Source: Calliopsis andreniformis
Taxonomy: Eukaryota > Arthropoda > Insecta > Hymenoptera > Andrenidae
Reading direction: 5' to 3'
NCBI RefSeq assembly: GCF_051401765.1
Contig: NW_027480568.1
Span: 248,001 to 312,000 of the forward strand
Length of the DNA stretch: 64,000 nucleotides
Part shown: positions 52,904 to 64,000 of the stretch, one piece after another
How the letters are laid out: the number at the start of each line of letters is the position of its first letter
Numbering within the stretch: position 1 is the first letter of the stretch
Program-made: the position numbers and the translations under genes
The notes under the pieces: generated by a model
The model's input: only the letters and a program-made list of their open reading frames with translations
Told to the model about the DNA's origin: nothing
Databases searched by the model: none

Positions 52904-55659
52904 GGGGATTGAGGATTGCGAACTGAAGATTCAGTATTGAGAGTTGAAGATTCAGAATTGAGGATGAGGATTGAACATTGAGTACTGAGTGTTGAGGGTT
53001 GAGTGATGAGAATTTATGTTTCTGGATAGAGATTTGAAGATTGCAGATTGAGTATTGAGTAGTGAAAACTGTGAATTGAGGATATTCTATTGAGGATTGA
53101 GGATTGACAACCGAATGTTGAGGACTGAGGGCTGAAGATTGGGGATTCAGGATTGAGGATTCAGAATTGAGGTTTGAGGACTGAGGATTGAGGATTGAAG
53201 ATTGAGTATTGCGGATTGAAGATTGAGGATTGAGGATTGAGGATTGAGGATTGAGGATGAGGGCTGAGGGTTGAGGATTGAGGTTTGAAGACTAAGGACA
53301 GAGGATTGAGGATTGATAATTGAGGATTGAGGATTGAGGATTGAAGATTGAGGATTGGGTATTGAGGATCGCAGAATGAGGATTGAGGATTGAAGATTGA
53401 GTACTGAGGATTGAGGATTAAGAGTGAGGATTGAGGATTGAGGACTGAGGATTGAGGATTGAGGATTGAAGGTTCAGTATTGAGGATAGAGGATTGAGAA
53501 TTGAGGATTGAGGGTTGAACATTGAGGACTGAGTGTTCAGGGTTGAGTGATGAGAATTGATGTTTGTGGATAGAGGTTTGAAGATTGCAGATTGAGTATT
53601 GAGTATTGAAATCTGTGAATTGAGTATATTCTATTGAGGATTGAGGATTGACAACCGATTGTTGAGGACTGAGGGCTGAAGATTGAGGGTTCCGGATTGA
53701 GGATTCAGAATTGAAATTTGAGGACTGAGCATTGAGGATTGAAGATTGAGTATTGAGGACTGAAGATTGACAATTGGGGATTGAAGATTGACGATCGAGG
53801 ATAGAGAATTGAGGATTGAGTATTGAGGATTGAGGATTGAATAGTGAGGATTGGGGACTGAGTGTTGAGGGTTGAATGATGAGAATTGATGTTTGTGGAT
53901 AGAGATTTGAAGATTGCAGATTGAGTATTGAGTATTGAAAACTGTGAATTGATGATATTCTATTGAGGATTGAGGATTGACAACTGATTGTTGAGGACTG
54001 AGGGCTGAAGTTTGAGGATTCAGGATTGAGGATTCAGGATTGAGGTTTGAGGAGAGAGGACTGATGATTGAGGATTGAGGAATGAGAATTGAGGATTGAG
54101 GATTGAGGATTGAAGATTGAGGATTGGCTGTTGAGGATTGAACATTGAGGATTGAGGATTGAGGATTGAGGATTGAGGATTGAAGGTTGAATATTGATGA
54201 ATGAAGGTTGAGGATTGAGGATTGAGGGTTGTGGATTGAGAACGAGGACTGAGGGTTGAGTGTTGATGCCTGAGGTCTGAGGATTGAGGATTGAGGATTG
54301 CGAACTGAGGATTGAGGATTGAGGATTGAAGATTGAGTATTGAGGATTGAAGATTGACGATTGAGGATTGAGGATTGAGGATTGAGGATTGAGGATTGAG
54401 GATTGAGGATTGAAGATTGAGTATTGGGTATTGAAGATTGAGGATTGAGGATTGAGGATTGTGGATTGAGGATTGAAGATTGAGTACTGAGGATTGAAGA
54501 TTAAGATTGAGGATTGAGGATTGAGGATTGAGGATTGAGGATTGAGGATTGAAGATTGAGTATTGAGGATTGAAGATTGAGGATTGAGGATTGAGGATTG
54601 AGGATTGAGGATTGAAGATTGAGTATTGAGGATTGAAGATTGAGGATTGAGGGTTGAGGATTGAGGATTGAGGACTGAGGATTGAGGATTGAGGATTGAG
54701 GATTGAGGATTGAGGATTGCGGATAGAAGATTGAGGATTGGGTATTGCGGATTGAACATTGAGGATTGAGGATTGAGGATTGAGGATTGAGGACTGAAGA
54801 TTGAATATTGATGATTGAATATTGAGGATTGAGGATTGATGGTTGTGGATTGAGGACGAGGACTGAGGGTTGACTACTGCTGTTTGAGGTCTGAGGATTG
54901 AGGATTGAGGATTGAGAATTGAGGATTGAGGATTGAGGATTGAAGATTGAGAATTGGGTATTGAGGATTGAAGAATGAGGATTGAGGATTGAGGATTGAG
55001 GATTGAGGATTGAAGACTGAGTGCTGAGGATTGAAGATTGACGATTTAGGATTGAGGATTGAGGATTGAGGATTGAGGATTGAGGATTGAGGATTGAAGA
55101 ATGAGTATTGGGGATTGAAGATTGAGGATTGAGGATTGAGGATTGAGGATTGAGGATTGAAGATTGAGTACTGAGGATTGAAGATTAAGATTGAGGATTG
55201 AGGATTGAGGATTGAGGATTGAGGATTGAGGATACAAGATTGAGTATTGAGGATTGAAGATTGAGGATTGAGGATTGAGGATTGGGGATTCAGGATTGGA
55301 GATTGAGTACTGAGGATTGAAGATTAAGATTGACGATTGAGGATTGAGGATTGAGGATTGAGGATTGAGGATTGAGGATTGAAGATTGAGGATTGCGTAT
55401 TGAGGATAGAACATTGAGGATTGAGGATTGAGTATTGAGGATTGAGGATTGAGGATTGAAGATTGAATATTGATGATTGAAGATTGAGGATCGAGGATTG
55501 AGTGTTGTGGATTGAGGACGAGGACTGAGGGTTGAGTATTGATGTTTGAGGTCTGAGGATTGAGGATTGAGGATTGAGAATTGAGGATTGAGGATTGAGG
55601 ATTGAAGATTGAGGATTGGGTTTTGAAGATTGAAGAATGAGGATTGAGGATTGAGGATT
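52904..55659 (+). repeat. 2,756-base tandem unit, copy U1
   Basis: It begins at TTGGGGATTGAGGATTGCG and holds M4 (53081), M3 (53625) and M1 (53954), then M1-to-M5 flank without M5. It shares with U2 and U3, but not with B3, the private variants TTCAGGG (near 53,536) and TTGAAAT before the M3 core. The length is not a multiple of 7 because of the conserved 6-base units. Confidence 0.92.
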
Positions 55660-58415
55660 GGGGATTGAGGATTGCGAACTGAAGATTCAGTATTGAGAGT
55701 TGAAGATTCAGAATTGAGGATGAGGATTGAACATTGAGTACTGAGTGTTGAGGGTTGAGTGATGAGAATTTATGTTTCTGGATAGAGATTTGAAGATTGC
55801 AGATTGAGTATTGAGTAGTGAAAACTGTGAATTGAGGATATTCTATTGAGGATTGAGGATTGACAACCGAATGTTGAGGACTGAGGGCTGAAGATTGGGG
55901 ATTCAGGATTGAGGATTCAGAATTGAGGTTTGAGGACTGAGGATTGAGGATTGAAGATTGAGTATTGCGGATTGAAGATTGAGGATTGAGGATTGAGGAT
56001 TGAGGATTGAGGATGAGGGCTGAGGGTTGAGGATTGAGGTTTGAAGACTAAGGACAGAGGATTGAGGATTGATAATTGAGGATTGAGGATTGAGGATTGA
56101 AGATTGAGGATTGGGTATTGAGGATCGCAGAATGAGGATTGAGGATTGAAGATTGAGTACTGAGGATTGAGGATTAAGAGTGAGGATTGAGGATTGAGGA
56201 CTGAGGATTGAGGATTGAGGATTGAAGGTTCAGTATTGAGGATAGAGGATTGAGAATTGAGGATTGAGGGTTGAACATTGAGGACTGAGTGTTCAGGGTT
56301 GAGTGATGAGAATTGATGTTTGTGGATAGAGGTTTGAAGATTGCAGATTGAGTATTGAGTATTGAAATCTGTGAATTGAGTATATTCTATTGAGGATTGA
56401 GGATTGACAACCGATTGTTGAGGACTGAGGGCTGAAGATTGAGGGTTCCGGATTGAGGATTCAGAATTGAAATTTGAGGACTGAGCATTGAGGATTGAAG
56501 ATTGAGTATTGAGGACTGAAGATTGACAATTGGGGATTGAAGATTGACGATCGAGGATAGAGAATTGAGGATTGAGTATTGAGGATTGAGGATTGAATAG
56601 TGAGGATTGGGGACTGAGTGTTGAGGGTTGAATGATGAGAATTGATGTTTGTGGATAGAGATTTGAAGATTGCAGATTGAGTATTGAGTATTGAAAACTG
56701 TGAATTGATGATATTCTATTGAGGATTGAGGATTGACAACTGATTGTTGAGGACTGAGGGCTGAAGTTTGAGGATTCAGGATTGAGGATTCAGGATTGAG
56801 GTTTGAGGAGAGTGGACTGATGATTGAGGATTGAGGAATGAGAATTGAGGATTGAGGATTGAGGATTGAAGATTGAGGATTGGCTGTTGAGGATTGAACA
56901 TTGAGGATTGAGGATTGAGGATTGAGGATTGAGGATTGAAGGTTGAATATTGATGAATGAAGGTTGAGGATTGAGGATTGAGGGTTGTGGATTGAGAACG
57001 AGGACTGAGGGTTGAGTGTTGATGCCTGAGGTCTGAGGATTGAGGATTGAGGATTGCGAACTGAGGATTGAGGATTGAGGATTGAAGATTGAGTATTGAG
57101 GATTGAAGATTGACGATTGAGGATTGAGGATTGAGGATTGAGGATTGAGGATTGAGGATTGAGGATTGAAGATTGAGTATTGGGTATTGAAGATTGAGGA
57201 TTGAGGATTGAGGATTGTGGATTGAGGATTGAAGATTGAGTACTGAGGATTGAAGATTAAGATTGAGGATTGAGGATTGAGGATTGAGGATTGAGGATTG
57301 AGGATTGAAGATTGAGTATTGAGGATTGAAGATTGAGGATTGAGGATTGAGGATTGAGGATTGAGGATTGAAGATTGAGTATTGAGGATTGAAGATTGAG
57401 GATTGAGGGTTGAGGATTGAGGATTGAGGACTGAGGATTGAGGATTGAGGATTGAGGATTGAGGATTGAGGATTGCGGATAGAAGATTGAGGATTGGGTA
57501 TTGCGGATTGAACATTGAGGATTGAGGATTGAGGATTGAGGATTGAGGACTGAAGATTGAATATTGATGATTGAATATTGAGGATTGAGGATTGATGGTT
57601 GTGGATTGAGGACGAGGACTGAGGGTTGACTACTGCTGTTTGAGGTCTGAGGATTGAGGATTGAGGATTGAGAATTGAGGATTGAGGATTGAGGATTGAA
57701 GATTGAGAATTGGGTATTGAGGATTGAAGAATGAGGATTGAGGATTGAGGATTGAGGATTGAGGATTGAAGACTGAGTGCTGAGGATTGAAGATTGACGA
57801 TTTAGGATTGAGGATTGAGGATTGAGGATTGAGGATTGAGGATTGAGGATTGAAGAATGAGTATTGGGGATTGAAGATTGAGGATTGAGGATTGAGGATT
57901 GAGGATTGAGGATTGAAGATTGAGTACTGAGGATTGAAGATTAAGATTGAGGATTGAGGATTGAGGATTGAGGATTGAGGATTGAGGATACAAGATTGAG
58001 TATTGAGGATTGAAGATTGAGGATTGAGGATTGAGGATTGGGGATTCAGGATTGGAGATTGAGTACTGAGGATTGAAGATTAAGATTGACGATTGAGGAT
58101 TGAGGATTGAGGATTGAGGATTGAGGATTGAGGATTGAAGATTGAGGATTGCGTATTGAGGATAGAACATTGAGGATTGAGGATTGAGTATTGAGGATTG
58201 AGGATTGAGGATTGAAGATTGAATATTGATGATTGAAGATTGAGGATCGAGGATTGAGTGTTGTGGATTGAGGACGAGGACTGAGGGTTGAGTATTGATG
58301 TTTGAGGTCTGAGGATTGAGGATTGAGGATTGAGAATTGAGGATTGAGGATTGAGGATTGAAGATTGAGGATTGGGTTTTGAAGATTGAAGAATGAGGAT
58401 TGAGGATTGAGGATT
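55660..58415 (+). repeat. 2,756-base tandem unit, copy U2
   Basis: Cores M4 (55837), M3 (56381) and M1 (56710) are each exactly 2,756 bases after those of U1. The one difference from U1 and U3 I noticed is AGAGTGGACTG near 56,811, where the others have AGAGAGGACTG. Otherwise the lines I compared are the same. Confidence 0.92.
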
Positions 58416-61171
58416 GGGGATTGAGGATTGCGAACTGAAGATTCAGTATTGAGAGTTGAAGATTCAGAATTGAGGATGAGGATTGAACATTGAGTACTGA
58501 GTGTTGAGGGTTGAGTGATGAGAATTTATGTTTCTGGATAGAGATTTGAAGATTGCAGATTGAGTATTGAGTAGTGAAAACTGTGAATTGAGGATATTCT
58601 ATTGAGGATTGAGGATTGACAACCGAATGTTGAGGACTGAGGGCTGAAGATTGGGGATTCAGGATTGAGGATTCAGAATTGAGGTTTGAGGACTGAGGAT
58701 TGAGGATTGAAGATTGAGTATTGCGGATTGAAGATTGAGGATTGAGGATTGAGGATTGAGGATTGAGGATGAGGGCTGAGGGTTGAGGATTGAGGTTTGA
58801 AGACTAAGGACAGAGGATTGAGGATTGATAATTGAGGATTGAGGATTGAGGATTGAAGATTGAGGATTGGGTATTGAGGATCGCAGAATGAGGATTGAGG
58901 ATTGAAGATTGAGTACTGAGGATTGAGGATTAAGAGTGAGGATTGAGGATTGAGGACTGAGGATTGAGGATTGAGGATTGAAGGTTCAGTATTGAGGATA
59001 GAGGATTGAGAATTGAGGATTGAGGGTTGAACATTGAGGACTGAGTGTTCAGGGTTGAGTGATGAGAATTGATGTTTGTGGATAGAGGTTTGAAGATTGC
59101 AGATTGAGTATTGAGTATTGAAATCTGTGAATTGAGTATATTCTATTGAGGATTGAGGATTGACAACCGATTGTTGAGGACTGAGGGCTGAAGATTGAGG
59201 GTTCCGGATTGAGGATTCAGAATTGAAATTTGAGGACTGAGCATTGAGGATTGAAGATTGAGTATTGAGGACTGAAGATTGACAATTGGGGATTGAAGAT
59301 TGACGATCGAGGATAGAGAATTGAGGATTGAGTATTGAGGATTGAGGATTGAATAGTGAGGATTGGGGACTGAGTGTTGAGGGTTGAATGATGAGAATTG
59401 ATGTTTGTGGATAGAGATTTGAAGATTGCAGATTGAGTATTGAGTATTGAAAACTGTGAATTGATGATATTCTATTGAGGATTGAGGATTGACAACTGAT
59501 TGTTGAGGACTGAGGGCTGAAGTTTGAGGATTCAGGATTGAGGATTCAGGATTGAGGTTTGAGGAGAGAGGACTGATGATTGAGGATTGAGGAATGAGAA
59601 TTGAGGATTGAGGATTGAGGATTGAAGATTGAGGATTGGCTGTTGAGGATTGAACATTGAGGATTGAGGATTGAGGATTGAGGATTGAGGATTGAAGGTT
59701 GAATATTGATGAATGAAGGTTGAGGATTGAGGATTGAGGGTTGTGGATTGAGAACGAGGACTGAGGGTTGAGTGTTGATGCCTGAGGTCTGAGGATTGAG
59801 GATTGAGGATTGCGAACTGAGGATTGAGGATTGAGGATTGAAGATTGAGTATTGAGGATTGAAGATTGACGATTGAGGATTGAGGATTGAGGATTGAGGA
59901 TTGAGGATTGAGGATTGAGGATTGAAGATTGAGTATTGGGTATTGAAGATTGAGGATTGAGGATTGAGGATTGTGGATTGAGGATTGAAGATTGAGTACT
60001 GAGGATTGAAGATTAAGATTGAGGATTGAGGATTGAGGATTGAGGATTGAGGATTGAGGATTGAAGATTGAGTATTGAGGATTGAAGATTGAGGATTGAG
60101 GATTGAGGATTGAGGATTGAGGATTGAAGATTGAGTATTGAGGATTGAAGATTGAGGATTGAGGGTTGAGGATTGAGGATTGAGGACTGAGGATTGAGGA
60201 TTGAGGATTGAGGATTGAGGATTGAGGATTGCGGATAGAAGATTGAGGATTGGGTATTGCGGATTGAACATTGAGGATTGAGGATTGAGGATTGAGGATT
60301 GAGGACTGAAGATTGAATATTGATGATTGAATATTGAGGATTGAGGATTGATGGTTGTGGATTGAGGACGAGGACTGAGGGTTGACTACTGCTGTTTGAG
60401 GTCTGAGGATTGAGGATTGAGGATTGAGAATTGAGGATTGAGGATTGAGGATTGAAGATTGAGAATTGGGTATTGAGGATTGAAGAATGAGGATTGAGGA
60501 TTGAGGATTGAGGATTGAGGATTGAAGACTGAGTGCTGAGGATTGAAGATTGACGATTTAGGATTGAGGATTGAGGATTGAGGATTGAGGATTGAGGATT
60601 GAGGATTGAAGAATGAGTATTGGGGATTGAAGATTGAGGATTGAGGATTGAGGATTGAGGATTGAGGATTGAAGATTGAGTACTGAGGATTGAAGATTAA
60701 GATTGAGGATTGAGGATTGAGGATTGAGGATTGAGGATTGAGGATACAAGATTGAGTATTGAGGATTGAAGATTGAGGATTGAGGATTGAGGATTGAGGA
60801 TTCAGGATTGGAGATTGAGTACTGAGGATTGAAGATTAAGATTGACGATTGAGGATTGAGGATTGAGGATTGAGGATTGAGGATTGAGGATTGAAGATTG
60901 AGGATTGCGTATTGAGGATAGAACATTGAGGATTGAGGATTGAGTATTGAGGATTGAGGATTGAGGATTGAAGATTGAATATTGATGATTGAAGATTGAG
61001 GATCGAGGATTGAGTGTTGTGGATTGAGGACGAGGACTGAGGGTTGAGTATTGATGTTTGAGGTCTGAGGATTGAGGATTGAGGATTGAGAATTGAGGAT
61101 TGAGGATTGAGGATTGAAGATTGAGGATTGGGTTTTGAAGATTGAAGAATGAGGATTGAGGATTGAGGATT
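58416..61171 (+). repeat. 2,756-base tandem unit, copy U3, head of block B4
   Basis: Cores M4 (58593), M3 (59137) and M1 (59466) are each +2,756 from U2. Unlike U1 and U2, this copy runs on into M5 and M6, so it is also the first half of a complete family B block. It is +12,086 from the matching part of B3. Confidence 0.91.
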
Positions 61172-64000
61172 GAGGATTGAGGATTGAAGATTGAGTATTG
61201 AGGATTGAATATTGAGGATTGAGGATTGAGGATTGAGCATTGAGGATTGAGGATTGCGGATAGAAGATTGAGGATTGGGTATTGCGGATTGAACATTGAG
61301 GATTGAGGATTGAGGATTGAGGATTGAGGACTGAAGATTGAATATTGATGATTGAATATTGAGGATTGAGGATTGATGGTTGTGGATTGAGGACGAGGAC
61401 TGAGGGTTGACTACTGCTGTTTGAGGTCTGAGGATTGAGGATTGAGGATTGAGAATTGAGGATTGAGGATTGAGGATTGAAGATTGAGAATTGGGTATTG
61501 AGGATTGAAGAATGAGGATTGAGGATTGAGGATTGAGGATTGAGGATTGAAGACTGAGTGCTGAGGTTTGAGTGATGAGAATTGATGTTTGTGGATAGAG
61601 ATTTGAAGATTGCAGATTGAGTATTGAGTATTGAAGACTGTGAATTGATGATATTCTCTTGAGGATTGAGGATTGACAACTGATTGTTGAGGACTGAGGG
61701 CTGAAGGTTGAGGATTCAGGATTGAGGATTCAGGACTGTTGATTGAGGATTGAGGATTGAGAATTGAAGATTGAGGATTGAGTATTGGGGGTTGTGGATT
61801 GAGGACGAGGACTGAGGGTTGAGTATTGATGTTTGAGGTCTGAGGATTGAGGGTTGAGGATTGAGAATAGAGGATTGAGGATTGAAGATTGAGGATTGGG
61901 TATTGAGGATTGAAGAATGAGGATTGAGTACTGAGTATTGAGGATTGAGGATTGAAGATTGAGTATTGAGCATTGAATATTGACGATTGAGGATTGAGGA
62001 TTGAGGATTGAGGATTGAGGATTGAGGATTGAGGATTGAAGATTGAGTATTGAGGATTGAAGATAGAGGATTGTGGATTGAGGATTGACGATTGAGGATT
62101 GAAGATTGAGGATTGAGGATTGAGGATTGAGGATTGAGGATTGAAGATTGAGGATTGGGTATTGAGGATTGAAGAATGAGGATTGAGTATTGAGTATTGA
62201 GGACTGAGGATTGAAGATTGAGTATTGAGGATTGAAGATTGACGATTGAGTATTGATGATTGAGGATTAAGGATTGAGGATTGAGGATTGAGGATTGAGG
62301 ATTGAGGATACAAGATTGAGTATTGAGGATTGAAGACTGAGGATTGAGGATTGAGGATTGAGGATTGAGGGTTGGAGATTGAGTACTGAGGATTGAAGAT
62401 TAAGATTGACGATTGAGGATTGAGGATTGAGGATTGAGGATTGAGGATTGAGGATTGAAGATTGAGGATTGCGTATTGAGGATAGAACATTGAGGATTGA
62501 GGATTGAGTATTGAGGATTGAGGATTGAGGATTGAAGATTGAATATTGATGATTGAAGATTGAGGATCGAGGATTGAGGGTTGTGGATTGAGGACGAGGA
62601 CTGAGAGTTGAGTATTGATGTTTGAGGTCTGAGGATTGAGGATTGAGGATTGAGAATTGAGGATTGAGGATTGAGGATTGAAGATTGAGGATTGGGTGTT
62701 GAAGATTGAAGAATGAGGATTGAGGATTGAGGATTGAGGATTGAGGATTGAAGATTGAGTATTGAGGATTGAATATTGAGTATTGAGGATTGAGGATTGA
62801 GCATTGAGGATTGAGGATTGCGGATAGAAGATTGAGGATTGGGTATTGCGGATTGACCATTGAGGATTGAGGATTGAGGATTGAGGATTGAGGACTGAAG
62901 ATTGAATATTGATGATTGAATATTGAGGATTGAGGATTGATGGTTGTGGATTGAGGACGAGGACTGAGGGTTGAGTATTGCTGTTTGAGGTCTGAGGATT
63001 GAGGATTGAGGATTGAGAATTGAGGATTGAGGATTGAGGATTGAAGATTGAGAATTGGGTATTCAGGATTGAAGATTGAGGATTGAGGATTGAGGATTGA
63101 GTACTGAGGATTGAAGACTGAGTGTTGAGGGTTGAGTGATGAGAATTGATGTTTGTGGATAGAGATTTGAAGATTGCAGATTGAGTATTGAGTATTGAAA
63201 ACTGTGAATTGATGATATTCCCTTGAGGATTGAGGATTGACAACTGATTGTTGAGGACTGAGGGCTGAAGGTTGAAGATTCAGGATTGAGGATTCAGGAT
63301 TGTAGATTGAGGATTGAGGATTGAGAATTGAAGATTGAGGATTGAGTATTGGCCGTTGTGGATTGAGGACGAGGACTGAGGGTTGAGTATTGATGTTTGA
63401 GGTCTGAGGATTGAGGGTTGAGGATTGAGAATTGAGGATTGAGGATTGAAGATTGAGGATTGGGTACTGAGGATTGAAGAATGAGGATTGAGTACTGAGT
63501 ATTGAGGATTGAGGATTGAGGATTGAGGATTGAAGATTGAGGATTAGGTATTGAGGATTGAAGAATGAGGATTGAGTATTGAGTATTGAGGATTGAGGAT
63601 TGAAGATTGAGTATTGAGGATTGAAGATTGACGATTGAGTATTGAGGATTGAGGATTGAGGATTGAGGATTGAGGATTGAGGATTGATGATTGAGTATTG
63701 GGTATTGAAGATTGAGGATTGAGGATTGAGGATTGTGGATTGAAGATTGAGTATTGGGTATTGAAGATTGAGGATTGAGGATTGAGGATTGTGGATTGAG
63801 GATTGAAGATTGAGTACTGAGGATTGAAGATTAAGATTGAGGATTGAGGATTGAGGATTGAGGATTGAGGATTGAGGATTGAAGATTGAGTATTGAGGAT
63901 TGAAGATTGAGGATAGAGGATTGAGGATTGAGGATTGAGGATTGAAGATTGAGTATTGAGGATTGAAGATTGAGGATTGAGGATTGAGGATTGAGGATTG
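61172..64000 (+). repeat. Family B block B4, M5-M6 part, cut by window end
   Basis: It holds M5 (61650) and M6 (63214), 1,564 apart as in the other B blocks and +12,086 from B3. It shares the B3 variants GACCATT (near 62,848) and GGCCGTTG (near 63,350). It lacks the TTGAGTA change B3 has near 51,349 and has its own TTGATGA at 63,684. The array continues past the window edge. Confidence 0.88.

Larger units (their letters stand above)
1..64000 (+). repeat. Continuous heptamer satellite array, unit TTGAGGA
   Basis: Every stretch I read divides into 7-base units that match or resemble TTGAGGA. Runs of identical consensus units are short (seven units at 37255-37303 is among the longest I noticed). 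Common variants change bases 5-6 (TTGAAGA, TTGAGTA, TTGAGAA, TTGACGA, TTGATGA), base 4 (TTGTGGA, TTGCGGA, TTGGGTA) or base 1 (CTGAGGA, ATGAGGA). All units point the same way, and I saw no TCCTCAA run on the + strand. The + strand is almost free of C. There is no insertion of unrelated DNA, no gene, and no gap between repeat blocks. Both window edges cut the array. Eukaryotic satellite DNA is the likeliest identity by inference; an unusually large bacterial heptamer array cannot be excluded. Confidence 0.98.

Noticed and set aside
52904..61171. Assembly duplication as full explanation of the tandem triplet
   Set aside because: U2 has its own base change and the three copies share variants not in B3, so at least part is likely real. 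Copy number still needs spanning reads, so this is only partly rejected.
1..64000. + strand coding with TGA read as an amino acid
   Set aside because: Each + frame meets TGA every 21 bases (L-R-I-E-D-stop-G). Recoded TGA would open the frames but again only as a repeat by-product. No other gene is present to support a variant code.
1..64000. Telomere repeat array
   Set aside because: TTGAGGA resembles the 7-base plant type TTTAGGG only in length and strand richness. Units vary too much, carry 154-base modules and form kilobase blocks, none of which fits telomerase-made DNA. A subtelomeric place remains possible.
1..64000. CRISPR array
   Set aside because: There are no unique spacers between repeats; the units are 7 bases and directly adjoining.
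1..64000. Bacterial short tandem heptamer repeat between genes
   Set aside because: Such repeats are known, for example in cyanobacteria, but as short intergenic tracts. 64 kb without a gene would be exceptional. It is kept as an open alternative, not a call.
1..64000. GAGGA followed by TTG or ATG as ribosome binding sites and starts
   Set aside because: The motif is in every unit by composition, and the + strand frames close within 21 bases.

Overview
The whole 64,000-base window is one uninterrupted tandem array of a 7-base unit, TTGAGGA on the + strand (TCCTCAA on the - strand). That is roughly 9,100 units, all in the same orientation. I find no protein gene, RNA gene, transposon, CRISPR array or unique sequence. 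Both ends of the window lie inside the array, so its true length is unknown. The organism cannot be told from the sequence. A nuclear satellite block of a eukaryote (pericentromeric, subtelomeric or other heterochromatin) is my first guess because of the length, the lack of genes and the higher-order structure. Heptamer tandem repeats also occur in bacteria, but the ones I know are much shorter.

The array is not random repeat noise. Units carry recurring variants (for example TTGAAGA, TTGAGTA, CTGAGGA, TTGTGGA) in fixed orders, and three recurrent 6-base units (CGAGGA, TTAAGA, TGAGGG) shift the register. The strongest landmark is a 154-base module of exactly 22 diverged heptamers, centred on an ATATTC core. 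I count 67 intact copies and one truncated copy. By small differences around the core they fall into subtypes, here called M1, M2, M2b, M3, M4, M5 and M6, plus a few divergent or hybrid forms. A second landmark of about 55 bases around the CGAGGA hexamer occurs about 70 times.

The order of subtypes works as a barcode and shows two higher-order families. Family A runs M2-M3-M2b-M4-M1-M1 with a period near 4.5 kb (about 1.65-11.4 kb, 16.25-24.4 kb and 39.9-46.3 kb). Family B runs M4-M3-M1-M5-M6 and spans about 5.7 kb (25.95-31.6 kb, 46.3-52.0 kb and 58.4-64.0 kb, with a partial copy at 12.2-16.25 kb). Copies are related by exact offsets: 21,879 bases (A, 18-24 kb to 40-46 kb), 20,385 (B, 26-31.6 kb to 46.3-52 kb), 12,086 (B, 46.3 kb to 58.4 kb) and 15,232 (12.2-16 kb to 27.5-31 kb). 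At 52.9-61.2 kb a 2,756-base piece of family B is present three times in direct tandem and looks like the youngest event. The stretch at 31.6-39.9 kb is a patchwork with hybrid modules.

Long stop-free readings on the - strand are a by-product of the arithmetic. Three heptamers make 21 bases, or seven codons, and none is a stop, so all three - frames give the same circular peptide (I-L-N-P-Q-S-S). I annotate no coding sequence. All coordinates and counts were made by eye. Block edges are good to some tens of bases, and module positions should be exact or within a base or two.
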